From positions 46,403 to 110,402 of the forward strand of contig JADLCD010000124.1 in the NCBI GenBank assembly GCA_020847395.1: 64,000 nt of DNA, in the 5' to 3' direction. The translations under genes and the position numbers were made by a program. The stretch is from Chitinophagaceae bacterium. GTDB lineage: Bacteria; Bacteroidota; Bacteroidia; Chitinophagales; Chitinophagaceae. The notes below the pieces were generated by a model. That model had not been told where the DNA came from. It saw only the letters and a program-made list of their open reading frames with translations, and ran no database searches. Positions 36,409 to 46,085 of this stretch are shown in pieces (positions within the stretch are counted from its first letter, which is position 1; each line of letters begins with the position of its first letter).

Positions 36409-37146
36409 TTATGTATCTTTTTGTATAAAGTTGTCAAAGTTGCTTATGCCAATCATTTTCTCTGTTCTAAAACCTTCTGCATAAGATACACCTACCATTT
36501 TTCCAAACATAGCCAGGCGTCCAACGATTGCATTCAGAAATTCAGGCGTTGAAATATAGGTTTGAGGCTCATCAATATTATATTTTGTTGAATGAAACTG
36601 TGAACTGTACGCTTTAATAGATTGGATTTTTCTTTCAAATACATCTGTTATATCATATACAAAATCCGGTTCGTAGTACCTGTCCTGTATATAATGAAAT
36701 ATATATTTGGGGCGCCAATGCTCCTGCAGGCTACCATTGTCATCCATTGTTTCAATTTTCCGCAATCCACTTAAAAAGCATGCATCTTTAATAAGATGCC
36801 CGGCGCGTCCATGATCCGGATGCCTGTCATCTAATGCGTTCGACAAAACAATCTCAGGCCGATATTTGCGAATATATTTTATAAGTAATCGCTGATGAGC
36901 TTCATCATTCCTAAAAAAACCATCTGCCATTCTAAGATTTTCCCTTACGTCAATACCCATAACCTTAGCAGCAGCAGCGGCTTCAATATCGCGGGTTTCG
37001 GCGGTTCCTCTTGTACCCAGCTCTCCACGCGTTAAGTCCACTACTCCTGTTTTTTTACCATTCTTTTTTTCCATCATTAATACACCCGAGCAACCCAATT
37101 CTACATCATCAGGATGCACAGCTATGGCCAGAATATCTAATTTCAT
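36409..37146 (-). CDS. bshB1: Bacillithiol biosynthesis deacetylase BshB1
   Basis: 245 residues. This LmbE-type zinc deacetylase removes acetyl from N-acetylglucosaminyl-malate, the second step of bacillithiol synthesis. The zinc motif AVHPDDVELGC is at the N-terminus, DLTRGELGTRG follows, and RHPDHGRAGHLI supplies the HPDH motif. The length and the C-terminal EGFRTEK region match BshB1 rather than general LmbE proteins. BshC, the last enzyme, is also encoded in the window (52880-54475); bshA is not seen. Confidence 0.93.
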   Translation of the reverse strand: MKLDILAIAVHPDDVELGCSGVLMMEKKNGKKTGVVDLTRGELGTRGTAETRDIEAAAAAKVMGIDVRENLRMADGFFRNDEAHQRLLIKYIRKYRPEIVLSNALDDRHPDHGRAGHLIKDACFLSGLRKIETMDDNGSLQEHWRPKYIFHYIQDRYYEPDFVYDITDVFERKIQSIKAYSSQFHSTKYNIDEPQTYISTPEFLNAIVGRLAMFGKMVGVSYAEGFRTEKMIGISNFDNFIQKDT

Positions 37147-37205
37147 GGCGCTAAATTAAAGTAAAAGTATATGTAGTGTATCATTATAAAAAACAGAACA
37201 AAATA

Positions 37206-37237
37206 TTTGAGTATATAGTTAATTTCCAATAGCTCTG
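37206..37237 (+). promoter_or_regulatory. Possible promoter for the aldehyde dehydrogenase gene
   Basis: TTTG at 37206-37209, 20 bases, then TAGCTCTG at 37230-37237: one mismatch from the Bacteroidota -7 box. The leader would be about 43 bases. Confidence 0.4.
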
Positions 37238-37286
37238 TTATACCCGACATAACTATCTTGCAATTCTTTAAAATTATTTACTGGTA

Positions 37287-38750
37287 ATGAATGATATTGA
37301 TATTGTAATGCAAAATGCGGCAAATGCTTTTAAGAAGTATGCTCTTTTAACTCCTGCTGCTAAAGCCGGCTTTTTGAATGAGATTGCTGTACAAATAGAA
37401 AACGACAGAGCATCTCTTGTTAAAGTTGCGAATGAAGAGAGTAATTTACCTTTGCCGCGGTTAAATGGCGAACTTACACGTACAACAAATCAGTTAAAAT
37501 TGTTTGCCAATTTAATTAAAGAAGGAAGTTGGGTTGAAGCAGCTATTGACTTGGCAGATGTGCAGAGAACTCCTCCAAAACCTGATACAAGGAAAATGTT
37601 ATTACCTGTTGGCCCCGTTGTTGTTTTTGGGGCAAGTAATTTTCCTTTTGCATTTTCTACCGCAGGAGGCGACACTGCAAGTGCACTTGCTTCCGGTTCA
37701 ACGGTGGTTGTGAAAGGTCATTCTGCACATGCTGAAACTTCAGGTAAAATGTTTGATGCTATTAAAAAAGCAATCGTTATATCTGGCGTTCCGGAATACA
37801 CAGTTCAACATGTGTTGGGTTCCGGCAGCACCGTAGGTAAAGCCCTGGTGCAACATGCTGAAACTACCGGTGTTGGTTTTACCGGTTCGCTCAGTGGTGG
37901 AATGGCGTTGTGGAAATTGGCAAACGAGCGTGAAAGGCCAATACCTGTTTTTGCTGAAATGAGCAGTATAAATCCTGTTGTTTTTTTACCTGATACTTTA
38001 GAAAAGAATGCAGAAACTTTAGCCAAAACATATGCAGCGTCTATCACTTTGGGTATGGGGCAATTTTGTACAAACCCCGGCTTACTACTTGCAGTAAAAA
38101 GCAAAGGGCTTGATGACTTTCTTTCCTTACTTGGCAAAGAAATAGCAGCAGTTATTCCGCAAAAAATGTTGCATAAAGCAATACAGGAATCTTTTGCCAG
38201 GGGGTTAAACGAAGCGCTTGCGCAGAAGGGTATTCAAAAAATTGGCCAATCAGTTCAACAACCTGGCGAAGGCGAGGCTTATCCAACTGTGGCTAGTGTT
38301 AGCGGAAAGGATTTTCTGCAAAACCCTCATTTGCGTGAAGAAGTTTTCGGACCATATTCCCTCGCTATTATCTGCGATAGCAAAGCCCAATTGATTGAAG
38401 CGCTCACTGCGTTGAAAGGTCAGCTAACTACAACTATTATGGCTACTGATGATGATATCACAGCGCATGGGGATATTATTCACCTGCAGCAAACATTGGC
38501 CGGTAGAATAATTTTAAATGATGTTCCTACAGGAGTAGAAGTTTGTGCCAGTATGGTTCATGGAGGGCCTTTTCCTGCAACCACCGATGCCAGGTATACT
38601 TCCGTAGGTACCACTGCTATTAAACGCTGGGTAAGACCAATATGTTTTCAGGGTTTTAAAGATGATATGTTGCCAGATGCCTTAAAGGATAATAACCCGC
38701 TGAATATATGGCGTATTGTAAACGGTGAATGGAAGAAAAATAATATTTAA
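37287..38750 (+). CDS. Alpha-ketoglutaric semialdehyde dehydrogenase-like aldehyde dehydrogenase
   Basis: 487 residues. Catalytic C261 (GMGQFCTNPG) and E224 (VFAEMSS) are present; the cofactor region has GASNFPFAFS and VVKGHSAHAET. These motifs fit the type III ketoglutarate-semialdehyde (2,5-dioxopentanoate) dehydrogenases. The next gene, 63 bases on, encodes a proline-racemase-family epimerase, which points to the last step of trans-4-hydroxyproline breakdown. Sugar-acid pathways use the same reaction, so substrate flow is inferred from context. Confidence 0.85.
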   Translation: MNDIDIVMQNAANAFKKYALLTPAAKAGFLNEIAVQIENDRASLVKVANEESNLPLPRLNGELTRTTNQLKLFANLIKEGSWVEAAIDLADVQRTPPKPDTRKMLLPVGPVVVFGASNFPFAFSTAGGDTASALASGSTVVVKGHSAHAETSGKMFDAIKKAIVISGVPEYTVQHVLGSGSTVGKALVQHAETTGVGFTGSLSGGMALWKLANERERPIPVFAEMSSINPVVFLPDTLEKNAETLAKTYAASITLGMGQFCTNPGLLLAVKSKGLDDFLSLLGKEIAAVIPQKMLHKAIQESFARGLNEALAQKGIQKIGQSVQQPGEGEAYPTVASVSGKDFLQNPHLREEVFGPYSLAIICDSKAQLIEALTALKGQLTTTIMATDDDITAHGDIIHLQQTLAGRIILNDVPTGVEVCASMVHGGPFPATTDARYTSVGTTAIKRWVRPICFQGFKDDMLPDALKDNNPLNIWRIVNGEWKKNNI

Positions 38751-38813
38751 TTATAAATTTTTTAAAAGAGTTCTGAATTTTTTAAGCGTTTAGGATTTGT
38801 TATACCTTTCTGT

Positions 38814-39815
38814 ATGAAGAAGACTTTTTTTTGTATTGATGCGCACACTTGTGGTAATCCCGTTCGGCTTGTAGCAGGTGGCGGTCCTGTATTGCAGGGC
38901 AGGAATATGAGTGAAAAGAGACAACATTTTTTAAAAGAATACGACTGGATACGAAAGGGATTAATGTTTGAGCCGCGGGGGCATGACATGATGAGTGGTA
39001 GCATATTATATGCACCACATGATCCGGCAAATGATGTTGCTGTTTTATTTATTGAAACCAGTGGCTGTTTGCCTATGTGTGGGCATGGAACTATTGGTAC
39101 AATTACTATTGCATTGGAAGAAGGACTAATAAATCCTAAAATACCAGGAACAATAAATATGGAAGCTCCTGCCGGGTTGGTAAAAATTGAATATACGCAG
39201 GAAGGACAGAAAATAAAAACAGTAAAGCTCACCAACGTACCGGCATATCTTGCGGCAGAAGGGCTGACTGCGGAATGCACTGAATTAGGAGAACTGGTTA
39301 TTGATGTTTCATACGGCGGTAATTTTTATGCAATTGTGGATGTTCAGAAAAATTTTAAAGGTATTGAATATTATACAGCCGACAAGTTGATTGCCTGGGC
39401 AAGAATATTACGTAAAAATATTAATGAGAAATACAGTTTTGTTCATCCTGATGATCCAACAATAAATGGTTGTTCACATATACTCTGGACCGGAGCAGTG
39501 ATTGATAAAACATCTTCTGCACGTAATGCTGTATTTTACGGCGATAAAGCAATAGACAGAAGCCCTTGTGGTACAGGTACCTCCGCACGTATGGCGCAAT
39601 GGTATGCCAAAGGAAAATTGAAAAAAGGGGATGAATTTATACATGAAAGTATTATTGGATCAAAATTTATTGGCAGAATTGTTGAAGAACTTGATTTGCA
39701 TGGTATGCCTTCTATACGCCCAAGTATAGAAGGATGGGCAAGAATTTATGGATATAATACAATTTCTATTGACCCCGAAGATGATCCTTATGCTTATGGA
39801 TTCCAGGTAATCTGA
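38814..39815 (+). CDS. Proline-racemase family, probable 4-hydroxyproline 2-epimerase
   Basis: 333 residues. Both catalytic cysteines are present: C89 in PMCGHGTIGT and C252 in DRSPCGTGTSA. Two cysteines mark racemases and epimerases, in contrast to dehydratases of the family, which carry Thr at the second site. The adjacent dehydrogenase suggests trans-4-hydroxyproline as substrate, converted to cis-4-hydroxy-D-proline in the cytoplasm. The oxidase and deaminase that would lie between these steps are not in the window. Confidence 0.88.
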   Translation: MKKTFFCIDAHTCGNPVRLVAGGGPVLQGRNMSEKRQHFLKEYDWIRKGLMFEPRGHDMMSGSILYAPHDPANDVAVLFIETSGCLPMCGHGTIGTITIALEEGLINPKIPGTINMEAPAGLVKIEYTQEGQKIKTVKLTNVPAYLAAEGLTAECTELGELVIDVSYGGNFYAIVDVQKNFKGIEYYTADKLIAWARILRKNINEKYSFVHPDDPTINGCSHILWTGAVIDKTSSARNAVFYGDKAIDRSPCGTGTSARMAQWYAKGKLKKGDEFIHESIIGSKFIGRIVEELDLHGMPSIRPSIEGWARIYGYNTISIDPEDDPYAYGFQVI

Positions 39816-39939
39816 GTACTGGTACGCTGTTTACTATTCTCCTCTGCAAGTGGAAGGCTCTTTAGAATTGAATTGTTGTTACAGCGTGGAGAGATTTAAT
39901 TTCCTGCTAATTTCTTACTTTGTAACCAAAACATTTATC

Positions 39940-40830
39940 ATGCAATTTGGAAAAGTATCCAACCCGGGAAAAGTTGATTTTGCTTTGCCAAAAGATACGC
40001 CGGAAACCACAGCACTTTTAAAATCGCACAAAAACGATAAGCCTTTTGAAGTATATGTTGGTTGCGCCAAATGGAACAGGAGTGATTTAAAAGGGTTTTA
40101 TCCAAGAGGCACCAAAGATGAATTGAGTTATTATTCCCGGCAGTTCAACTGTATTGAATTGAATGCCACTTTTTATAAAATGCCGGATTTTAAACAGGTA
40201 AAAACCTGGAAAAGCAAAACGCCGGAAGGGTTTAAATTTTTTCCAAAGGTTACAGATTTAATTACACATTATCGCCGGCTTATTAATGTGCAGGAACCGG
40301 TAGAAAATTTTTGCAATGCTATCAGCAATTTCGAAGAAAAGCTTGGTATGGCTTTTTTGCAATTGCATGATAATTTTGCGCCAAAAGATTTTGAACGCCT
40401 GAAATCTGTTTTGAAAGATTTTCCTAAAGGAATTCCGCTTGCAGTGGAAGTACGCAATGAAGCATGGTTTAACGATAAGAAAGCAAGCAAAGCATATGGT
40501 AGTTTACTGGAAAACCTGCATATGACAAATATTATTGTTGATACCGCAGGGCGAAGAGATATGCTGCATATGCGGCTGACAACACCCGCAGCGTTTATCC
40601 GGTATGTGGGCGCTAATCACTCATCTGATATTCCCAGGCTTGATGACTGGATAACACGTATTACCAAATGGCGTAAAGCAGGGCTTCAAAAATTATATTT
40701 TTTTGTGCACCAGAATATTGAAAAGGAATCTCCATTATTGGCTGCACATTTTATAAAAGAAATAAACCGGGTGTTTAAGCTGGATTTGAAAGTGCCGGAT
40801 AAGCCCGTCGGTCAATCGTCTTTATTTTAG
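39940..40830 (+). CDS. DUF72 protein
   Basis: 296 residues from the ATG at 39940; an open frame extends 30 codons upstream, but those residues look unlike the family. The DUF72 barrel starts at EVYVGCAKWNRSDLKGFYP and includes FNCIELNATFYKMP, FFPKVTDLITH, LAVEVRNEAWF and IVDTAGRRD. The family adopts a TIM-barrel fold of unknown reaction and is found alone or beside repair genes. About 40 residues precede the core here. Confidence 0.85.
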   Translation: MQFGKVSNPGKVDFALPKDTPETTALLKSHKNDKPFEVYVGCAKWNRSDLKGFYPRGTKDELSYYSRQFNCIELNATFYKMPDFKQVKTWKSKTPEGFKFFPKVTDLITHYRRLINVQEPVENFCNAISNFEEKLGMAFLQLHDNFAPKDFERLKSVLKDFPKGIPLAVEVRNEAWFNDKKASKAYGSLLENLHMTNIIVDTAGRRDMLHMRLTTPAAFIRYVGANHSSDIPRLDDWITRITKWRKAGLQKLYFFVHQNIEKESPLLAAHFIKEINRVFKLDLKVPDKPVGQSSLF

Positions 40831-41267
40831 GGCATGCTTCAGTGTTATAAGAAAGTATAATTATGTTCTGGTGAAATTTTCATGTTTGCCGTCTGACTTT
40901 TCACGCTTAACATACAGTAGTGGGAAATTCCTACTCATAGCCCGCTACCTATTTATACCAGTATCCACGTTAGGCGCCTGCTTTTATGCGGGATATGCAG
41001 TATGGCTGATTAAAGGAAATGCTCAGGTAGCGATATACAGTTCACAGGTCTCCTCAAAGTAAAAGTGAGCACTTCCGCCTGGCGGGAGATACGATGCCAC
41101 ACCGGCATGAGGTGAAAAGCCATAAACTAAATGAATTTGATAATTTACAATAAAATAATAATTTCAAAAACTACAGGTCTTTTCTACTCTTGTTTAGCAT
41201 CTCAAAATAATAACAATAAAACAATATCTTTAACATGAGCGTTTTATTAAAAGTTAATCTTATAATA
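40831..41267. other. Intergenic stretch, 437 bp
   Basis: No convincing gene: a 63-codon frame at 40871-41062 has no recognisable features. An 11-base inverted repeat, CCGCC-T-GGCGG, at 41075-41085 followed by GAGA resembles the edge of the dispersed repeat at 35505-35665. Confidence 0.5.
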
Positions 41268-42032
41268 ATGAAAACATCGTTTAATCTTTCTTTCATCATA
41301 ATAATAGCTGCTATGTCCATCTTAAGTATATTCGGTTGTTCCAATAGCCATAATGTGTATGAAACCATCTATAAAAATGAAAAAATTATAGTAAGCAGTG
41401 TGGAGAAAAAAGGATCCTCAACCAATACCGTAACATATAGTGTGCAATTAGGCAACCGGAAAAAAATATTATTCAATTATGAAACACTGGATCTACATGA
41501 TCGTCCTTACAGCAATTATATTTTCCAAAAAGCATTCCATTACTTTTTTACTGATACGCCTGCCTATAAAAATGAAATAGATTTTGACAGGAAGGTAACA
41601 CCTTCCATGCTATATATTTCTCCTCAAAAATATAGTAAAGAAGATTTTGAAGCATATGCTGATTTTCTAAAAAACAAGTGGCCGGAAATTATTACAGCGA
41701 TTAATAAAGACTGGATTTATTTTGACCAGCTCATTGTGGGCGTTGTTTACGGAAACCGCGAAGATTTTGTACAATATTTTACAGGTATTTATAACGGGAA
41801 GCCATATTATTTTGATATTCATCCTGATGGTGAAATTCTTTTTCATGAAGGAACACCATCTTCTAATACAGGCTTTGAAAATATTGGATTGGCAAATAAA
41901 GTGCAAATGCCAGGCAAGCGTATAGTATTTTTAAATACTGCTATTTTCACTCCTGAAAAACTTAAAGCATTTAAAGATAAAAATGGTAAATCAATGGCAG
42001 ATTATTTTACCATTGAAATTAAAAGCGAATAG
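41268..42032 (+). CDS. Putative lipoprotein of unknown function
   Basis: About 254 residues from the ATG at 41268; the upstream ATG at 41235 would place 11 residues before the hydrophobic core and is less likely. The signal ends in LSIFGC, an acceptable lipobox. The mature part mixes beta and alpha elements (YSVQLGNRKKILFNYET; WIYFDQLIVGVVYGNRED; YYFDIHPDGEILF). I do not recognise the family. The next gene, about 120 bases on, is also unknown. Confidence 0.65.
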   Translation: MKTSFNLSFIIIIAAMSILSIFGCSNSHNVYETIYKNEKIIVSSVEKKGSSTNTVTYSVQLGNRKKILFNYETLDLHDRPYSNYIFQKAFHYFFTDTPAYKNEIDFDRKVTPSMLYISPQKYSKEDFEAYADFLKNKWPEIITAINKDWIYFDQLIVGVVYGNREDFVQYFTGIYNGKPYYFDIHPDGEILFHEGTPSSNTGFENIGLANKVQMPGKRIVFLNTAIFTPEKLKAFKDKNGKSMADYFTIEIKSE

Positions 42033-42154
42033 AATTTACATAGCTGCAAATACAGGTAAACTTTTGATCCCGGTTAAATTTTCAATTTATTTTATTGTTG
42101 TAACAATAACCCTTCTCAAAAATAGTTTCTTTACCTGCCCCAATCTTATACCCT

Positions 42155-42607
42155 ATGGTAGCCGTAATTCCTCCTAAACCCGAATACAACAGGTTTGTGA
42201 TTCCTGATAACTTTCGTAAGAAAAAGCAGTTCGAAAAATTTGTATTGAATAATTTATTTCCGCCGAAGTTATATACGGTGATCGATCGTATTGGTTTAAA
42301 ACTAAGAGACAATGCAACAGGATTGGAATTTCATCTTAAATGCAGGCATCATTACAGTTTGATATCGAATAGTTTTACATTCACCCTACAGAAGAAGCGT
42401 AATAATGATTTTTTTGTGTTAGGGCTTGGTGGTTCAGGCGAATCACCTAACGAGATATATCTCGCTAACTTCCAGGACTGCCCTTATATGCATCTTTTTA
42501 AAAGACATTTAAAAAATAAAGCAATAGCTACCAATCAACCGGTAAGCTCTGCCACTTTGTGGAAACATACGTTACAACTTGAAGTAGCGGAGAAAAAAAT
42601 TGCTTAG
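42155..42607 (+). CDS. Hypothetical cytoplasmic protein
   Basis: 150 residues, basic, without signal peptide or membrane helix. It has aromatic-rich stretches (FVLNNLFPPKLYTVIDRIGL; FTFTLQKKRNNDFFVLGLGG) but no motif I can name. A terminator directly follows, which supports it as the last gene of a transcript. Confidence 0.55.
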   Translation: MVAVIPPKPEYNRFVIPDNFRKKKQFEKFVLNNLFPPKLYTVIDRIGLKLRDNATGLEFHLKCRHHYSLISNSFTFTLQKKRNNDFFVLGLGGSGESPNEIYLANFQDCPYMHLFKRHLKNKAIATNQPVSSATLWKHTLQLEVAEKKIA

Positions 42608-42631
42608 CATTTTGAAATTATAAAAAATAAT

Positions 42632-42657
42632 AAGGCTGCCCGTATAGGGCAGCCTTT
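42632..42657. terminator. Bidirectional intrinsic terminator
   Basis: AAGGCTGCCC, loop GTATA, GGGCAGCCTT, then T residues; A residues precede it. It separates the convergent genes on either side. Confidence 0.85.
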
Positions 42658-42676
42658 GCTTTTATCCGGTAGGAGT

Positions 42677-43033
42677 TTAGTGAATAACATAACCATCTTT
42701 CCAATGAGGATTAGGTCCTCTCCTATCACCATCAAAACGGGCATATATCATACGGATGCGATCTCTCCTTTCATCTTCAAGCCTGTTAATCTCTCTTCTT
42801 TTTTCGCGCAAACGCATGCGGCTTTCATTTACCCAGCAAATGCGCTGATCATACTCATAATTCACTTTAGCAATCATATCATTTCTGCGCTGTATATCAA
42901 AATTGTTTGAATAGCCAGGCTTACCATGATTATATTTTTTGTCTCTGTAAAAATCATTATTACCGTGCTGTGCAAAAGCAGCAGAAACCAAAATCACTGA
43001 AAACATAAGTGTCAAAATCTTTTTCATAATCAT
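42677..43033 (-). CDS. Small exported Arg-rich protein
   Basis: 118 residues, with a second possible ATG two codons later. The signal peptide is clear (KKILTLMFSVILVSAAFAQ). The mature protein of about 95 residues is charged and helical (RMRLREKRREINRLEDERRD), with one cysteine-tryptophan pair (RICWVNESR). It resembles small periplasmic coiled proteins common in Chitinophagaceae, without a known role. Confidence 0.7.
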   Translation of the reverse strand: MIMKKILTLMFSVILVSAAFAQHGNNDFYRDKKYNHGKPGYSNNFDIQRRNDMIAKVNYEYDQRICWVNESRMRLREKRREINRLEDERRDRIRMIYARFDGDRRGPNPHWKDGYVIH

Positions 43034-43162
43034 TCAAGTTTAAAAGTTAGTAATTGCAGTATAAGATTATTTAAAAGCCTGCAGGTTTATAAAAGCTTTG
43101 TTAATTACTTAAACCATTTTTTACCCTTACTTTTATCTCATCATTGAGTTTAAAAGTTTATT

Positions 43163-44689
43163 ATGCGTGAAAAAATTTTAAGCGTTTTATTATTGCTTGC
43201 GGTATCAGTGTATATGGCAAATGCACAGCAGCCAAATATTGTAATAATATATGCAGATGATCTTGGTTACGGAGATATAAGTTGCTATGGAGCATCAAAA
43301 ATCAAAACACCCTATATAGATAAATTGGCAGCAGCGGGTATACGTTTTACCAATGCGCATGCTACTTCGGCAACCTGCACACCTTCGCGCTTTTCGCTTA
43401 TGACGGGTGTATACGCCTGGCGCAAAAAAGGTACAGGTATAGCACCTGGCAATGCATCATTAATTATACCTGTTGATAAAATAACATTGCCGGCTGTACT
43501 GAAAAAAGCCGGTTATGCAACAGCTATTGTCGGCAAGTGGCATCTTGGGCTTGGTGGCGCCGCAGGTCCTGACTGGAATGGAGAAATTAAACCCGGGCCA
43601 AATGAACTGGGTTTTGATTACTCATTTATACTTCCGGCAACGGTTGACAGGGTGCCTTGCGTATACGTAGAAAATCACCAGGTAGCAAATCTTGATCCTG
43701 CAGATCCGATAATTGTAAGCTATAAGGAGAAAGTAGGTGATTGGCCTACGGGTAAGGAGCATCCTGAATTATTAACACTTCACCCATCTCAGGGTCATGA
43801 TCAAACGATAATCAACGGCATCAGCCGTATAGGTTATATGGCGGGTGGTAAAGCTGCCCTTTGGAATGATGATGATATTGCCGATAAGCTGATAGAAAAA
43901 TCAACTGCATTTATTTCTTCCAATAAAACAAAACCATTTTTCCTGGTGATTACAACGCATGATATACATGTGCCCCGCGCACCCCATAACAGGTTTAAAA
44001 ATAAAAGCGGCTTAGGTTCAAGAGGTGATGTTATTCTTCAATTGGATGCTACCGTTGGTAAAATACAAAGCACATTAGACAGTTTAGGCATATCAGATAA
44101 TACGATGATTATTTTCAGTAGTGATAATGGGCCGGTGGTTGATGATGGCTATGCCGACAGTGCGGTAATAAAGCTTAATGGTCATACACCTTCAGGGCCT
44201 TTGCGCGGCGGTAAATACAGTGCCTTTGATGCAGGTACAAGAATTCCGTTTATTGTGAAATGGATTAACGGCATAAAGCCAGGCAAAATCAGCAATGCAT
44301 TATTCAGCCAGGTTGATCTCCTCTCCTGCTTTGCCGCACTAACCCATCAGCAATTACCTGCCACTGAAGCCGGCGACAGCTTTAACGAACTGGATGTATT
44401 GCTTGGTAAATCAACTAAAGACAGACCGTATGTTATAGAACATGCAAATGCGCTTTCTATCATCAAAGGCAAGTGGAAATATATAGAACCTAATGGCGGA
44501 CCGGCTTTTGACAAATACGTTAGTATTGAACTTGGCAATTTGCCCAACCCGCAATTGTATGATTTGCATAAAGATATTGGTGAGAAAAATAATCTTGCAG
44601 AGCAATATCCCGAAATAGTTAAGGCGCTTGCTGCTTTATTGCAAAAGGTAAAAGATAACCCACAAACAAGGGAGATGAAAACAGAATAA
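43163..44689 (+). CDS. Arylsulfatase
   Basis: 508 residues, exported (signal about 1-21, ending ANAQ). The formylglycine site is C72 in CTPSR, needing maturation by a sulfatase-activating enzyme not seen here. Metal ligands D32 and D33 (ADDLGYGD), the GKWHLG motif and FSSDNGP are present. It would remove sulfate from aryl or carbohydrate esters in the periplasm. No other polysaccharide genes accompany it. Confidence 0.93.
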   Translation: MREKILSVLLLLAVSVYMANAQQPNIVIIYADDLGYGDISCYGASKIKTPYIDKLAAAGIRFTNAHATSATCTPSRFSLMTGVYAWRKKGTGIAPGNASLIIPVDKITLPAVLKKAGYATAIVGKWHLGLGGAAGPDWNGEIKPGPNELGFDYSFILPATVDRVPCVYVENHQVANLDPADPIIVSYKEKVGDWPTGKEHPELLTLHPSQGHDQTIINGISRIGYMAGGKAALWNDDDIADKLIEKSTAFISSNKTKPFFLVITTHDIHVPRAPHNRFKNKSGLGSRGDVILQLDATVGKIQSTLDSLGISDNTMIIFSSDNGPVVDDGYADSAVIKLNGHTPSGPLRGGKYSAFDAGTRIPFIVKWINGIKPGKISNALFSQVDLLSCFAALTHQQLPATEAGDSFNELDVLLGKSTKDRPYVIEHANALSIIKGKWKYIEPNGGPAFDKYVSIELGNLPNPQLYDLHKDIGEKNNLAEQYPEIVKALAALLQKVKDNPQTREMKTE

Positions 44690-44825
44690 CCTTATATGAC
44701 CCCAGTCATAAAATAATAATTTAGTAAGATGGAATTTAGATTTTGCTATATTCACCTGTATCAGGCAAATATTCCGATAAATTACATGTAGTTAATTTTT
44801 AAAAAACCTTTGTATATATTGAAAG

Positions 44826-46019
44826 ATGTTGAGAATAGTATTAACGATTGTTTTATTAGTTACTGGTTTAGTTATTATTGTTGAGGGGTGCAAATCTCCC
44901 AAAGAAGAAGACAAACCTGTGAAAACTAAAAGCGCTGCAGATGATTTTGGAAAGATTGATGCATTGCCGGTTGAATATAAATCTCCAAAAGATAATCTAT
45001 CCACACCGGAAAAGATAGAATTAGGCCGGTTGCTTTTTTATGATCCCATTTTATCAGGAGGAAAAGATGTTGCATGTGCCACCTGCCATCACCCGGAGTT
45101 TGGTTATGCAGAAAGCCTGGAAATATCTATCGGCGTGAATGGAAAAGGATTAGGTGAAAAAAGGGTATTTAATAAGCACAATGATATTCCTTTTACTAAA
45201 CGCAACTCACCATCATTATTGAATGTAGTATTTAATGGTATAGACAACGATGGGAATTATTTTCCTGATAAGGCCCCTATGTTTTGGGATTTACGCGCCA
45301 AAGGCCTGGAAGACCAGGCAACATTCCCTGTGAGGTCTTTAGAAGAAATGCGCGGACATTCATTCAAAGAAGACAGTATAGCGGCAGAAATTGCGAAGAG
45401 AGTAGATAAGATACCTGAGTACAAACAACTATTTAAAAAAAGTTTTTCAGAGTGTGATACGGTAACGATAGGATATATTACAAAAGCGATTGCCACATTC
45501 GAAAGATCATTGCTCGCCAATAATTCAAGGTTTGACAAATATATGCGTGGCGACAAAAATGCTTTATCAGGCAGGGAAATTGATGGCATGAAAGAATTTA
45601 TTAAGGCCGGTTGTGCCCGATGCCACAACGGCCCTATGCTTTCCGATTTTAAAGTGCATGTATTAGGTGTGCAGGACAATGAAAAAAATGTCGTTCCGGA
45701 TTCCGGATATAACAAAACACTTGCTTTCAGGACGCCAACGCTGCGCAATTTACGCGTTACCAGGCCATATATGCATAGCGGTAAGATACAAACCCTGGAT
45801 AATGTATTGCTTTTTTATGAAGACCTGCGCGGCAAACCACCTCCCAACAAAAGTGTAACACAGGATAATCTTGATTCACTGGCTAAAATGGTTAAAGTGG
45901 AGTTTAAGAACATTGATGCGATAGTTGAGTTTCTGAACACCCTTAATGATGATAACTATGACAGGAAAATTCCTGACAGGGTTCCCAGCGGATTGCCTGT
46001 TGGTGGAATGATAAAATGA
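44826..46019 (+). CDS. Di-heme cytochrome c peroxidase (MauG/CcpA family)
   Basis: 397 residues, with an N-terminal hydrophobic segment of about 20 residues ending in EGC (C22), a possible but atypical lipid site. Two CxxCH heme sites: CATCH at C84-H88 and CARCH near residue 256. The conserved FNKHNDIPFTKRNSPSLLN and RTPTLRNL motifs are typical. It would reduce hydrogen peroxide in the periplasm with electrons from small cytochromes. A terminator lies just beyond its stop. Confidence 0.92.
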   Translation: MLRIVLTIVLLVTGLVIIVEGCKSPKEEDKPVKTKSAADDFGKIDALPVEYKSPKDNLSTPEKIELGRLLFYDPILSGGKDVACATCHHPEFGYAESLEISIGVNGKGLGEKRVFNKHNDIPFTKRNSPSLLNVVFNGIDNDGNYFPDKAPMFWDLRAKGLEDQATFPVRSLEEMRGHSFKEDSIAAEIAKRVDKIPEYKQLFKKSFSECDTVTIGYITKAIATFERSLLANNSRFDKYMRGDKNALSGREIDGMKEFIKAGCARCHNGPMLSDFKVHVLGVQDNEKNVVPDSGYNKTLAFRTPTLRNLRVTRPYMHSGKIQTLDNVLLFYEDLRGKPPPNKSVTQDNLDSLAKMVKVEFKNIDAIVEFLNTLNDDNYDRKIPDRVPSGLPVGGMIK

Positions 46020-46034
46020 TATATCACTAAAATG

Positions 46035-46065
46035 AAAAATGCGGAGTTGCTTACCCCGCATTTTT
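46035..46065. terminator. Bidirectional intrinsic terminator
   Basis: AAAAATGCGG and CCGCATTTTT around an 11-base loop, between convergent genes. Confidence 0.75.
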
Positions 46066-46085
46066 ATATTCTAACAATAATCTTA

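Noticed and set aside
40871..41062. 63-codon open frame on the + strand
   Set aside because: It has no start context, no family resemblance and lies in a gap with repeat fragments; the composition looks like non-coding DNA.
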